From Medicago truncatula (lineage: Eukaryota; Streptophyta; Magnoliopsida; Fabales; Fabaceae), in the NCBI RefSeq assembly GCF_003473485.1, contig NC_053044.1:57824091-57888090 (forward strand): a stretch of 64,000 bases of DNA. The letters are read 5' to 3'. The notes beneath the pieces are model-generated. The model saw only the letters and a program-made list of their open reading frames with translations, made no database searches and was not told the DNA's origin. A program made the translations under genes and the position numbers. Positions 23,574 to 35,525 of the stretch are shown here, one piece after another; the first letter of the stretch is position 1, and each line of letters begins with the position of its first letter.

Positions 23574-24062
23574 AAGGTTAAGTATGTTTTTGGTCTTTAT
23601 AAATATACAAACTTTTTATTCTAATCCTCGTAAAATTTTCTATGACTTCTAGTCCAAAAAAGTTTTCAATCACCACTTTTTATCTATAATCTTTAGGCAA
23701 CTTATGCATAACCTTCATATTTTTAAATGAAAATTTTGAGAAATGTTTAAAATGCTATAAGAGTCCCTCCAAAATAAATTAGAATTTTTCACAAAATATA
23801 AATTATATATGAATTTTTAAGAAGAAAAAAAAATCATATTTTGTTGAGAAATTATAATTTTTCGGGAGAAATTCTTATAATATTTTAAACATTCACGAAA
23901 AATTTGGTTCAAAATATAAATGATACACAAGAGTTAACCTAAAAGTATGAATCAAAAGTGAAGATCTAAAAATTTTAAGAGATTAAATGTCGAAGATTTT
24001 TTTTAAAGAGATCAAAACAAAAAATTAATATATTTATAAAGACCAAAACACATTTAACATTT
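23574..24062. mobile_element. MITE-like element with TIRs
   Basis: Left end GTTAAGTATGTTTTTGGTCT and right-end complement GTTAAATGTGTTTTGGTCTT match, followed on both sides by 'ttataaatata'. No TSD found. A single left end of the same family is at 41284. Confidence 0.55.
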
Positions 24063-24400
24063 AAAAATAAGTTGAAAAATAAAATACTAAAAATAACCAT
24101 CAATCATCGATAACAACTCCCACCTTGTTTTATTCAAAAACAAAACAACTCCCACCTTGCTACCCAACCCACTCAGGAGTCACCCACCCCACACACTGCC
24201 ACACCCATGCAATCCAAACACCTAACATGTTTTTCAAGGGATTTGATTTGGGAAAGGATTTGATTGAATAATTTTTAAATAGTTTTTTTTAAAGATAATC
24301 CTTGTAACACAAAACAGAGTTGTGTCATTACTCAATTTCACAATTAAATTAACTACAAAATTTTATATATTGTCAACCAAGTTTAAAAATATAAATTTTA

Positions 24401-24733
24401 GACTTAATTAATGATGTGGTCTCTAAAGTTATTTGTTGATTACATTTTAATCCTATAAGTTATTAACGTTACAATTTGGTCCCTTTAAGTCATCTTCCGT
24501 CAAACAAATAAATTCTCACCGTCAAAACCGTTAAGCCAATGTCTAAGGTGGATACACATGTTGTCACGTCACCGTTCACACATGCATATTTAACGTTTTG
24601 GCAAAAGAATGACAATGAGGATTTATTTGGCTAACATATACTAACTTAAAAGACCAAATTGTAATGTTAATAACTTATAGGACCAAAAATGTAACTAACA
24701 AATAACTTAAGGGACCAAATCATTAATTAAACC
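24401..24733. mobile_element. Mutator-type MITE, 9-bp TSD
   Basis: Inverted ends over about 100 bp: GACTTAATTAATGATGTGGT on the left, complement GGTTTAATTAATGATTTGGT on the right. Perfect 9-bp duplication TAAATTTTA at 24392-24400 and 24734-24742. No coding content. Confidence 0.85.
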
Positions 24734-24742
24734 TAAATTTTA

Positions 24743-25691
24743 TTAACCACTTTTACTCTTTTTTTTTTGTTGAAGGAACTACTTTTTTTCTTCTAAGTTA
24801 GCCAACATAATGTTATGAATATTTGTTCAAAACACTTTTTTCACCACCGAAAATAAAGGAAAAAACATTAATATTTTTTATTGAAGGACATCAATATGAA
24901 TTATACAATTTGGCGATAGATTCTACATGAACCGGTGGAATTTATATGGATTTCAGCCAATAAATAAGTGGGTATTCGAAAAAGTATCACAAACACTTCT
25001 CTTTAAAAAATGATAAGTATATATGTTTCAAAAGTTGTTAACATCGTACATTTTTGCGGTTAGTGGAGTATTAAAATTGGTTAATGTCACAACTAAATTT
25101 TTGTATTGCAAAAATCATCTTCTATAATTAAAAAAAAAAGTTTGACAAAAAAGATAATGTTCACCAGATAAATAAGATGAAAAATACAACGTGTCATGTC
25201 AACAATGAAAATGTTTATTGATCTATTTTTTTTTATACACACACATGATAGGTTAATCACATCCAAAAAAATTGACTAATTCAATTGAGTAGATAATTAA
25301 TATAGTTAAATTAACCACAATTTGTTGGAAAAAAATTTAACCACAATTTTAATTATCATTGAATTAATCATATTTAATTTTTTTATAGACTTATTATCTA
25401 TTCAACTTTTTTTTTTTTATCAAGTAGTACATTGATTATTTTTTTACAGACTTAACTATTCAACTTTTTTGTTGTCAAATAGTTTATTAGTTAGAAATTC
25501 ATCTTTAACATGAGTAAGTAAAATCCTGCATAAATTATACAATGTTTCTCTACGACATTTAATTTTTTTTTTATCAAGCTTATCTATTCAACTTTATTAA
25601 CCATATTTTTAAACCTAGTTAATCTGTTATCGTGTAGGGGAATGGAATGTGAATTTCCATGTATTATTGTTGTATGATTAATAACCACATT
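24743..25691. other. AT-rich intergenic stretch, nothing recognised
   Basis: Runs of T/A and short open frames without domain similarity. No gene seen. Confidence 0.4.
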
Positions 25692-25708
25692 AAAACTTAT
25701 CAATAATT

Positions 25709-25842
25709 ATCCTGTGAGCTTAACTCTTTTGGTATGGATATTATGTATTATATAAAGGGGCTGAGATTTGAACCTCGAACATCCCACTTCTCCACAATTA
25801 AATTGTGTGAACTCTAACCATTAAACTACTTGACAAAAAAAA
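25709..25842 (+). mobile_element. tRNA-derived SINE, 17-bp TSD
   Basis: Starts with a box-A-like GTGAGCTTAACTCTTTTGGT and has a box-B-like GAGATTTGAACCTCGAAC, then a short unique part and an A tail of about 12. Flanked by AAAACTTATCAATAATT at 25692-25708 and 25843-25859. The same family recurs at 35526-35657 and, broken, near 40430-40550. Confidence 0.8.
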
Positions 25843-25961
25843 AAAACTTATCAATAATTTGAACTTAACTATTTTTTCTTACCAAAAGTTATGACATATG
25901 TGCACCCAAAAAATAAAACTTATGATATATCATTAATAATATACTAACTGAAATATAACGG

Positions 25962-26533
25962 TAGGGGTGGGAATAGGCCAAGCCAGGCCAGGCTTTGATA
26001 GGCCTGAGCCTGGCATACGAAATAAATCACAAGCCTGAGTCTGGCCTATGGCCTATCATAGGTCGTTTTTTTAGGCCTGGCCTGGACTGGCCTGAAAGTC
26101 TACTTACAGGCCTACTTCACATTAAGGCCATCAAATAGTTCATTTGGCCTACTAAATAGGTTAAACATGTCTTAAAGCCTACTTAAAAGCCTATTTCACT
26201 ACAAGTAAATTTCAACTAGATTAAAGCCTACATAAAAGCCTATAACAACAAAGTCTATTAAGGGACTAATAGATAGAGAAAAATATGTTTATATTTTTAA
26301 TATATACAATTATTTTAATATAAAAAAAATATTTTTTAATAAATAAGTATTAATAGGCCGGCCTATTAGGCTTAACAGTCTTTTTTTGAAGCCTAAGCTT
26401 GGCCTATTTAACTAAACATGCTTTCTAAAAAGCCTAAGCCCAGGCCTATCTACTAAACAGTCCAGGCCAGACCAGGCCAAAACAGGCCAGGCCGTAGGCC
26501 CCTGTAGGCCGGCCTGGCCTATTCGCAACCCTA
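25962..26533. mobile_element. hAT-type non-autonomous element, perfect 8-bp TSD
   Basis: Ends TAGGGGTGGGAATAGGCC and complement TAGGGTTGCGAATAGGCC. Perfect 8-bp duplication TATAACGG at 25954-25961 and 26534-26541. The interior is full of 'ggcctggcc/aggcc' motifs arranged symmetrically, and has no transposase. Confidence 0.88.
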
Positions 26534-26541
26534 TATAACGG

Positions 26542-27073
26542 GTATCTTTATCGCAATAAGCACCACATTTATTTAACATTAAAGATGATATTATAAATTT
26601 TCGTTAAATTTGAATCGTTTTGAAAGAATTTGAGTTTAATCATTAGAGTCCTCTTAATTTTTTTTTTTTTTTTGAGCAAGAGTCCTCTTCATGTTAAAAC
26701 CTAGGGTTAGTCGTCTACCTTTGGTGGGTCGAAAACCGATGCGAAAAAAATAAATTAAACCTAGGGTTAAGACTAAAATAAATATACAATTTTTTTCATG
26801 TGAAATAATTAGCATTTATCATTACATTAAACGTTTCTTGAACATATAGAGAAACTCAATTAAAAGCCATGGATAGTTCTATAATAGAGATATTGAATAA
26901 GCAGACCAAAACACCAGGATTCAAAATTACAACAAGATTATAAAAGCAAACACTCTTATGTTTACTGATGAGCAATTTATTAAGCTCAGCACATAACACA
27001 GTTATTTTTTAGCACCATTGAAGTACATGAACACAAATGACAAAGCACACTAGTACTATACTACTACAAGAAA
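26542..27073. other. 3' flank of second BURP gene
   Basis: AT-rich, no gene. The part next to 27073 should include the 3' UTR of the minus-strand BURP gene. Confidence 0.4.
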
Positions 27074-28016
27074 TCACATGCTAGAAGAACCTTGTGATTT
27101 CACTTTAGGGACCCAAATGTAATTGTCCGCTGGGAAAAAATGACACACAGAAGAGCTTCCTGGTGTAACACCAAGAACTTGAAATGAAACATGACTAGGT
27201 GCCCATTGTGATGTATCTAAGTGACAAACCACCATGGCCTCAACCTTATCTCCATTCTCACCCCCCAATAAAACTTTATACACCCTATTCTCACTTTCTT
27301 GACTATGACAATAAAAAACAGCATAAGGATAAGGCACAGTGTGACAAGCCACCATCTTTGGAGCTCGAATTTCCATCATAATTTCTACTATTGTGTAATT
27401 TTGAAAAGTAACACTTGATTTGGTTTTGTGCAAAGTTGCATAAACTTGGATATCGGATTCTGAACCAAGAATGTTTTGTGTAAATTCAAGCATAGATTCT
27501 AAAGAGGTAGCACAAAACTTAACCTCTCCTTTGATGGGTTTGCTTTCACATTCTTTTAAGGTGCTTTCCATTGCTATGCCTTGAGGTGAACCTCGAGAGA
27601 AAGAGAAGAATTTTAGAAGATATGAGAGTTGGTTTGATGAGAAAGGAAGTGATTCAGCTTCTTCTTTGGGCCATAACTTAGGGGAAGTTGATGGGTCTCT
27701 CTTAGGAAAATAAATTTGCATTATTTTTCCTACTTTCAAATCTTTTAAAGTGAAGAATACCATTAGTGAAGGATCAATATTATGATTCATATGATTATGA
27801 TGATGTTTGTGTTGAATTTTCAATGATTTGTCTTCTGTTTCAACCAATTCCCTAGCTTGGTCTCCATGAGAAAACTGAAAAAATTCAATAAACTTTGTTG
27901 CAAGTTAAAGAAAAATAAATAATAGAGAAACATAGTTTCAAGTTAAATATTTAACATACCAGAAGGATTACTAGTAGATGAAGAAGGAGGATCCAAGATA
28001 TAAAATTTATTCCCAT
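27074..28016 (-). CDS. Secreted BURP-domain protein, second copy, two exons
   Basis: Exons 28016-27960 (57 nt) and 27874-27074, with an 85-bp GT-AG intron; 285 residues. Exon 1 encodes MGINFISWILLLHLLVILL, a signal peptide of the same length (19 residues) and same splice phase as in the gene at 4888-5908. A histidine-rich stretch (KHHHNHMNHN) precedes the BURP domain, which keeps FFTLKDLKVGK, KFCATSLESM and CH-X10-CH-X26-CH-X25-CH with the same spacings as the first copy. It is about 20 residues shorter, mainly in the variable linker, and ends in a Ser-rich tail. Apoplastic or secretory location is expected from the family. A 200-bp MITE lies 127 bp upstream of the ATG, in the likely promoter. 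Both BURP genes are on the minus strand about 22 kb apart, so a dispersed tandem duplication is likely. Confidence 0.92.
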
Positions 28017-28142
28017 GTTTCTACTTTCAAAGTTGAACTCTTCGAGTGGTTCTTATCTACCAATTCTAACATGTAATCTTACAAATAAATTTCAAACGTT
28101 TTGAATACAAAGGTACAGTTCCGTTAGCATCATCTCATTATA

Positions 28143-28342
28143 GAGAAACTCTTCTATAGACACAACCATAAATGATAAATATTTAGACACATTCACATTA
28201 AATGCAAAAATTAAAAGAGAATAAAACTAAATGATATTGATTGATGTGATCTAATTATTTTAATTTGTTTTAAATTTTTCTATTTAATGTCAATGTGCCC
28301 AAATATTTATCATTTACGATTGTGTCCATAGAAGAGTTTATC
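28143..28342. mobile_element. MITE in the BURP promoter region
   Basis: Inverted arms of about 60 bp start GAGAAACTCTTCTATAGACA on the left and its near-complement at 28323-28342. Flanks CTCATTATA (28134-28142) and CTCATTATG (28343-28351) match at 8 of 9 bases, consistent with a 9-bp TSD. Confidence 0.75.
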
Positions 28343-28351
28343 CTCATTATG

Positions 28352-29401
28352 TTCTCTTGGGCACATTTTCCTCGAGGAAGAGAACAAGATTGGATTGAAA
28401 AGAAATGAAGATAGCAAAATTATCTATTTGAATTAAATAAGTTTTTGGTCTTATAATGTAACGAATTTTATTTTTCATGCTCGTGAAAAAAGTTGCATGT
28501 TTGTTTACTTATATAATTTTTTAGCACTCGGTTTTAATCCATGCTAAATTCAATTTTGTTTCATTATCCTCAAATTTCTTTTTTTTTGAACAAGCCAAAA
28601 TGAAATTATATTACCATAAGCGATAGCAATCTTGTGAATCCAGAAATATTTAGAATATTCTAAAGAGGTTCTCCTTTAAAAACAACTCAAAATTATATTT
28701 CTAGGTCCATATTTTTTTTTAATTTTATCTTAAACTTTTTTAGTTTAAAAAAAAATCATATTTATATTATTCTATGTTAAAAAAAAAATATTTTGCAAAA
28801 TAATTTTTATAATATTCTAAACATGCCAAGAAAAAATCATTTAAAAGTTCAAGCATAATTTAGAAAATCTAAATTTAGTGACAAGTTGCAATTTTTTATA
28901 AGGATAAAAAAACATGCATGTAACTTCCTTCAAAAACATGTAACTTTCTTTTATGAGGGCAAAAAAAACTTGTTTTATTTACGGAGATTAAAAATTTATT
29001 TAATCCTGAACATTTTAAAAAAAAATAAAAATATATTACACTGATGTTCAAAAATGGATTTCATATTAACATGTTAGGACAAAAAAAATCAAACAAAACC
29101 GCACCAAAACTACCAATAAAATAACATCTCGCCTTGAAGGCCAAATCACAAAAAACATGAAAGAAAAACTAATGTTTGTGCAATTTACATAATAAAATAT
29201 TGTTATTTTTCTTAATTATTTTCAAATACTTCGTTCGTCCCTAAATATAAGCACCTATTGAAAAGAGAAATTATGAATAGAAAACGAATTAGTATTGTAA
29301 AGTAAAATACTTCATATCCTAAATGAAATATAATTAAAAATGATATTTAAAAAGTTGATGTTTGATCACATACATTTACTTTTCAATTACGTACTATTTT
29401 T

Positions 29402-29450
<49 letters not shown>

Positions 29451-30711
29451 TTTTATATTTCATTTCATACTGAGTATAATAAAATACTGAGAGAGTAGTA
29501 TTTTGGCATATCCGCATATAAAATGTTGGGTCATGAAGGGTGTCCAGGGGACCGCCCACATCTAGGCCATAACAACCACACAAAGTACAAATGAGAGAGT
29601 AACCTTCCTTTCACCCAAAACCTTAAGACAATAAGTATATGGATCATCTCACTCATAAAGTGTTCAACCTCCATTTTTCTTTTTGATGTGGGACATATAA
29701 CTCACATATGCACACAACATAAAACAGATACATTAACTACAAATACCAAGAAGATAGTATTTTTGTTTATATTTCATTTCATACGTGGTGCCTTAATCAT
29801 TTAGCTTGTTTGAGAATCATTTTGTAATCAATACGCTTTAGCTTTTTTTGGTTTTGCATTTCTTTTGATGCTTGATGTAATTTTACTATACTTCTTTTGC
29901 TGGTTTTTCAGCGCCTTGAATTTCCAAGTTTTTACATTTTTGCTTCTTAAAAAAAAAAATCCTCTTAGAATAAAGACGACACTAATATTTTTTTTTAATA
30001 AAAGTGGAATATATGATTATATTTATGATGGGATGGAGTATCTTTTTTATGACTTAATTTTTTTATGGTGGCCGGAATTTAATCTTTGAACCTTACATAT
30101 ATTATGTATTGTCTTTATCAACGGCAGTATTGTAGAATTGTCACGAAATTAGTGTAAAACGTGTTTAGCTCGTAGAGGAAAACAAAACATGAGATACAGG
30201 AGGTAAATGTTTGTTTCCTTTACTGATTTGATAGAAGTTTGATTCCTTACACGACAAACTCAATTATTGATGATTGGTCTATAGTTACATGCACGGTGAC
30301 CTTGACTTTCGAAAGATAGACAATTATCGTTTCAAGTTCAATGCATTTATTTTACTTACAACTAATATGTTTAAATGACAAAATAATTTATATATTTATA
30401 TTATATTTTTACTTTCTTTTTTATTGTTTTGGTTTTGTGTTAATATATACTTTATGACCGTTTTATAATGTCTTATAAACTGTTATATAAATAGTTGTTC
30501 AAATGACACACCTCTTTATTTTTTTTATAGAAAAGATGTTAACATATGTATAAATTTTTAATTAATAATCTAATACTTGTATGTAATTTTTGATCTTCCA
30601 TTCATCATTGAAATTATTCTAACTTATTATTGAGCAATTAATCGATATATGTTGGCGATGAATTGATATATTTTCTTCTTTCAAAAAATAAAAAGCTTGT
30701 TTCAAAAAAAA
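28352..30711. other. AT-rich intergenic, degenerate elements
   Basis: No gene. 29229-29494 may be a degenerate Stowaway-like element (left end phrase CTTCGTTCGTCCCTAAATAT). A (TA)n tract is at 29405-29447. Around 29540-29700, the minus strand has a 'gtcccacatca' phrase like those in TRIM-type retroelements; evidence is weak. Confidence 0.35.
29405..29447. repeat. (TA)n microsatellite
   Basis: About 21 TA units. Confidence 0.95.
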
Positions 30712-31037
30712 GCTTGGTGAGAAATCCAAAATTCACCCCATTCAGCTCTGGAGTTTTAAAACTTTTACAATACCAAACAATTTGTTTTACCTCCTCCACA
30801 CCGAACGGTTACACTAATTCTCCTACATCCAAAACAATAATCATTATGAAATTAAAATCGTCCACTCAAGGTTGCATAGTACTTGAGTTGCTAAATCATT
30901 GTACACAACCTTTCTAACATTATCAATGTCTTCCACCTGAACACCATTGCATTAATGGAGATAATAGAATTCAAGCGTCATCTGGTAGAAATAGTTTCAT
31001 GAAAGAATTTAGAATCTCATTCCTTCAACCAAGTATC
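30712..31037 (-). mobile_element. L1-type LINE reverse transcriptase fragment
   Basis: On the minus strand the DNA encodes, with frame changes and stops, phrases typical of the plant L1 reverse transcriptase entry region: DTWLKE then DSKFFHETIS (compare the usual LKEGD-N-KFFH), NSIISINA, and finally FGVEEVKQIVWYCKSFKTPE followed by LNGVNFGFLTK. Clearly degenerate; 5' and 3' parts missing. Confidence 0.65.
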
Positions 31038-32335
31038 ATGAAAACTGGATTTTCAACTAGGACACAACGAGAACAAGTAACAATGATTTGAAACATAAAT
31101 ACACTGAAGCACAGTTGGTTAGAATGCTTCGTAAAGTGACTTTCTATGTTACAAACAAGTTTAATCTTTGTGTTTATACAGTTCATATTATCTGATCTGA
31201 ATCCGTTTTTTCCATGATTTTTTGGCACAAGAATGTGTATGGGTGTTTGGATTTTATAATCCGAAAAACTAAGCACTTTTCTGATTTTATAATTTGAACG
31301 CTCCCCAATACATACCTCAAAGTAGAGTATATATAGAGTGTTCGGATTATAAAATCCGAAATACTTATTTTTTTGGATTTTAGAATTTGAATTCGTGAAA
31401 AAAAACATTTTTCCACAATTTTTTTTTAATAAAAAACCCAAAAACATTTTCAAAATTTTGAAGGACGCGCAAAGTGTCACCGTGGGAAAAGAAATTCTCA
31501 TACCATTATGCATATGGTCTAAGTTTTTCTTTGTGAGTAAAGAAAGTATTCATCTTTTATTTTTTTAGGTAAAGCCAATGGTCCACTTGGATCCTATGAT
31601 TTTCCCGAATCCTGTTTTATAAAGGTCCGTTGTTTTCTACCTTTTCTTTTTCTAAAAATAGCAGTAAGAGTCAATAAAATAGGGTACTATTATTTGTTGT
31701 TTTCTGCCAAATGGATAAAAATAATTATATATGTTGTTTTAGGTCATTACATGCCTCTTTATAAATTAAAATGTTTTCTCTTCCTCTCTAAAGATAAGAT
31801 AAATTTAAATAAAAGTCTTGATCTAGTGGTAAAAGATATATCTTAAATAATAGCTTATTAGTTAGACACATGAAAACCGACACTATACTCCAACATCGTG
31901 TGTGAGTATTCACAGTGTTTTATTTATTTATTTTGAACAGAATATACAATGTTGAATATAGGAGGATATTCATTTATTTTTCAGTTCCAACAAAAATAAT
32001 TTTGCAGTGTGTCGGAAGCATATGTGGTGGAGGCAAAACTTAGTCCCACTATTGCGATGGCCATAGTGCACCAAGACATGTGTGACAATCTAATACCACC
32101 AAGAATTGAGAGTTAGCCAAATTAGTTTGTTATGGGTCCTAAGCATATGTGGTGGAGAGTGGAGACTATACTCACCTAAACATTTGTGACAGTAATAATT
32201 GTTCAATTCAAGGCCACGACACTCATTTGTTATTAGGGTTAGAAAAAGACCAGACAAAAAATGAATAAAAGATTCCGAACATTAAAAAGAAAAAAAAATC
32301 AAATACTTGTGAGATTATCTAATTATTTATTTGTA
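31038..32335. other. Intergenic, nothing reliable
   Basis: The 162-residue minus frame at 31025-31513 is not called: no domain, and its phrases come from an inverted repeat around 'ggattataaaatccgaa' (31240-31390). The remainder is AT-rich. Confidence 0.4.
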
Positions 32336-32485
32336 GGCTTAAATGCATTTTTAACCTCTTGACTTCTTAAAAGTTACTATTTTGGCCCCCTAACAAAACA
32401 ATTTTACCCTATAACTTTAGAAAATGTTGCAAAATCGCTTAGAAGACGTCACGTGTCCCAAAACAGGGGGCCAAAATCGCTTAGA
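32336..32485. mobile_element. One end of a Mutator-type MITE
   Basis: Begins GGCTTAAATGCATTTTTAAC and continues with 'ttggccccctaacaaaac', then inverted 'caggggg ccaaaa' phrases, the same style as 42536-42852 and 54418-55758. The opposite end is missing; the sequence passes directly into the PMD pseudogene. Confidence 0.5.
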
Positions 32486-32489
32486 ACCC

Positions 32490-33598
32490 ATTGAGGAGAC
32501 CCTTGCGCAATCACACCAATGGACATCACAACACAGACATGGTCTCTGATACGGTCCAAACCTCCTGTCAGCTCCAAGTATCCCTGCTCTCCGTCCTCCT
32601 CAACAACAATCTCATCAAGGGCCTCCTACTTTGATGGCCTCGGGATATGAACATCCTGGTTTGGAAGAATCTTGCACGGATGAGAGATGAGATAAAACCA
32701 TCTGAAGTAGCCATTGTCCGCCTCCACACCCTGAATAGCAGGTTGCCCCAACTGCTGAGGGGTCAGCTAATGATCAACATGGCTCATGTAGTGGTAGCTG
32801 ATCTGACTTAAGGTGATATGAACATTTGCACTGTCATTTGAAGATCTGAGGATGATCTGTATGTACTTAAACTAGCGAAGCTCCCACTCCGGCAAATATC
32901 TTACCTTGCAGATATCTTATCTCAACCATCCTTTAGTAAAGGCTGACAGACTCGAACAGACATAGATCACGGTGGTCAGCATATGAGGTCATGAATACAC
33001 CACCCAGATCCAACTGATCCAGATGGTCTATGTACTCGTATGGTGCAAACATACCCCTGAGCGGTATAAACATCATGGTGTGTGGATGCTGACGATCCTG
33101 ATATCCACCCCGCATCCTTGATTCACATACCCCTAAAGTGTTGATACACCCAAGCCTGCAACAAAGACAACCACATGTAAATATACATAAAATCAATACA
33201 TACAGATGAATAATCAGACATACTAATTTATTTATACATGCAACAGAGACAAGTAACCTTGCATATGCTTGGTATTGTAATGGGAGGCATTGTTAAGTTC
33301 CATGTACAAGTGTGCAAGTTCATCAGCTCCCCATGCATAACCAGCCACAAGCTCCCAGGTCTCTAAAGTACTTCAGATAAGCAACATCCACATAGTAGGC
33401 ACTCTTGTCAGTGAAGAGTGTGATACCCACCAAGAAGAATAAATATATGCGGAGAGCCTGCTCCCGCAACCTCCGCGCCAGAACCACATCACCCTCATTG
33501 TCCGCCTCTAATTGCTCTAAAAGACGCTCCGTGAAAATCCTCCTCAATTAGCTAAATCGAGCATGTCCATCGTTGGTGTCAGTCACCTCCTTTAACAT
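32490..33598 (-). pseudogene. Plant mobile domain (PMD / MAIN-like) pseudogene
   Basis: On the minus strand, several frames encode pieces of the plant mobile domain: RIFTERLLEQLEADNEGDVV, LREQALRIYLFFLVGITLFT, DKSAYYVDVAYLKYFRDL, then (other frame) GYAWGADELAHLYMELNNAS, then AWVYQHFRGM, and LDQLDLGGVFMTSYADHRDL and YRWF/LISHP-like phrases. Intron-like sequence separates two of them (33130-33240). Multiple stops and frame changes show the copy is dead. PMD genes include cellular MAIL1/MAIN and many transposon-associated copies; the adjacent Mutator-type terminus suggests the latter. Confidence 0.7.
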
Positions 33599-34016
33599 GT
33601 ATTTTTTGACTCCACAAATAATAAGTATTTATTTATAAAAATTAATTTCAACTTTTTAATAAGTAAATTGACACAATTTTAAATACATAAATTTTATTTT
33701 TGGTATATTAACATATGGACTCTAAAGACATATCTTAGTTTTGCTAAAAAGAAAAAAGACATATCTTAACATTTCTTTTTTCTAGTGGTATATTAGTTTT
33801 AGGTGATTAAAACTTATTTGCCTAATTGTGCAAGCCAACAAACTAATTTGGTTATGGTCGCAAAAAGAGCAGACAAATAATTGAAAGATTTCAATCGTTT
33901 CGGTAAAGCAAAATTGATCGACCACTCAGTATACCAACTTTGTGAAATATTCATCTACTGGTATTTATTCTCATTATATTAACTCCTTAAAAAAAATTCT
34001 CATTATATTAATGAGC
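33599..34016. other. Intergenic, nothing recognised
   Basis: AT-rich sequence without coding signal. Confidence 0.4.
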
Positions 34017-34625
34017 AATGCTAGCTGCAGGCATTTTAACAATTCACTTCTCTCATTCAAAAACAATTCACTTATCTCTAGAATTCAGACTACCACAAGG
34101 ACTATTTACAGGATTGGAGACCAGATCTGAGTCCTTCTCTACAAGCTTTTGATTTCCAATGTTCCATTGTGCAATTTACTCACCTTTGGTCGGACGATGG
34201 TGGCGGTCACCGTCACCATTTTTTGCAAGCCCTTTTCAAAGCACTGTTCCCACTCTATAGAAAACAACAATTTATAATTATACATCATTCATCAAACCCA
34301 GATTTCAAAGTAAATGATTATGTGAGAGCAAGCATGTGTCGATGAATTTTTGTTTTGACAAATGCGTTGTGGAATTTGTTATTTGAAAAAATGAATCACT
34401 TAAGATGAAATCATTCTCATGTTGTTATGCATCTTCTTGTACAATTCTTCTGTCTGCAACAACAATGATGATCGGATAGATCAAATTGAGGTTGATTTTT
34501 GATTGGCGTACAACATGATTTTGAGAATAATAATAATTAAAAATAAAAATAAAAAAACTGATAAATTTATTAGACTTGTTCAATCAGTTACCAGTTTAAG
34601 AGGTTAAAAAACAAGTGACATGTAT
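34017..34625 (-). mobile_element. Inverted, truncated copy of the 20263-21392 element
   Basis: Starts GAGCAATGCTAGCTGCA and then follows the complement of 21392 back to about 20505, with a deletion of roughly 250 bp near 34070 (relative to 21050-21330). The match is close across about 500 bp, for example 'ggtggcggtcaccgtcacca'. The other terminus is missing. Confidence 0.85.
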
Positions 34626-34879
34626 ATGATGCTTACTGCCAGAAAAAAAATAGAACCAACGATTAAAAGTAGAGCTGAGAATGTACCAAAAAAAAAAAAA
34701 GTAGAGCTGAGAATATTAAAATATCTATTTAATTATCTCATCATTAAATTTAATTATAAAACTAGAGAAAACAAAAATTCCTAAATTTTTAACATATTTT
34801 TTTCTTCTAATTCTTATTGCTAATTTAATAATTTCTAGTAGGGTTAACATATTTTTAACATAGTTTGTTCAAAAATTAA

Positions 34880-35020
34880 AGGGTTAATAGCGTTTTTCAC
34901 CCCTGTAATATATGTTATTTCCGGACATTATAATATACATGAGTTGTGGTTTGAATTCCGAATATACCACTTTATTCATCTTAAACCGCTAAACCATTTG
35001 GCACAACTTGGATGGTAAAA
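34880..35020 (+). mobile_element. Broken MITE end followed by SINE-like remnant
   Basis: 34880-34925 matches the left end of the 17475-17755 family. Then a box-B-like TGTGGTTTGAATTCCGAA and a tail phrase 'taaaccgctaaaccatttgg' resemble the SINE family at 35526. Confidence 0.45.
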
Positions 35021-35034
35021 CATTGTAGATTTAA

Positions 35035-35371
35035 GGTCAAATATCATTTTTGATCCTTTTAGTTTGACAGAATTTCGAAATTAGTCATTTAAGTTTCGAA
35101 AGTTTCAAATATGTCATTTTAGTTGATAAACTAATTCACCGTCACCGTTTCAAAAGTTTCAAATAAGTCTTTTTAGTTTGAAACTTTTGAAACTTAAAGG
35201 ACTAACTTGGAAATTATGTCAAATTAAAAGGACCTATTTGAAACTTTTGATACTTAAGGGAATAATTTGGAAGTTCTATCAAACTAAAAGAATCTAATTG
35301 AAGCTTTCTAAACTTAAAGGGCTAACTTGAGAATTCTATTAAACTAAAAGGACCAAAAGTGATATTTAGCC
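35035..35371. mobile_element. Mutator-type MITE, 9-bp TSD
   Basis: Left end GGTCAAATATCATTTTTGAT, right-end complement GGCTAAATATCACTTTTGGT. Perfect 9-bp duplication TAGATTTAA at 35026-35034 and 35372-35380. The interior repeats 'gaaacttttgaaacttaaa' phrases. Confidence 0.85.
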
Positions 35372-35525
35372 TAGATTTAACAAATGAAAGAATTTAATAT
35401 CGTCTTAAAAAACCATCTAAGGTAGAGAAAACTTACGGGCTGAGCGAGAGAATTTCATTTGCTTTAAAAATTGTTTCTCCAAGTAATATTATTTACATCA
35501 CATAGTAAGGATAAATACACCAATT

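Noticed and set aside
25709..25842. tRNA-like A and B boxes suggesting a tRNA gene
   Set aside because: No cloverleaf can be completed; A tail and 17-bp TSD show a SINE. The same applies to 35526-35657.
31025..31513. 162-residue minus-strand open frame
   Set aside because: No domain, signal or splice context; the phrases come from an inverted repeat and AT-rich DNA, and the left part overlaps a LINE fragment.
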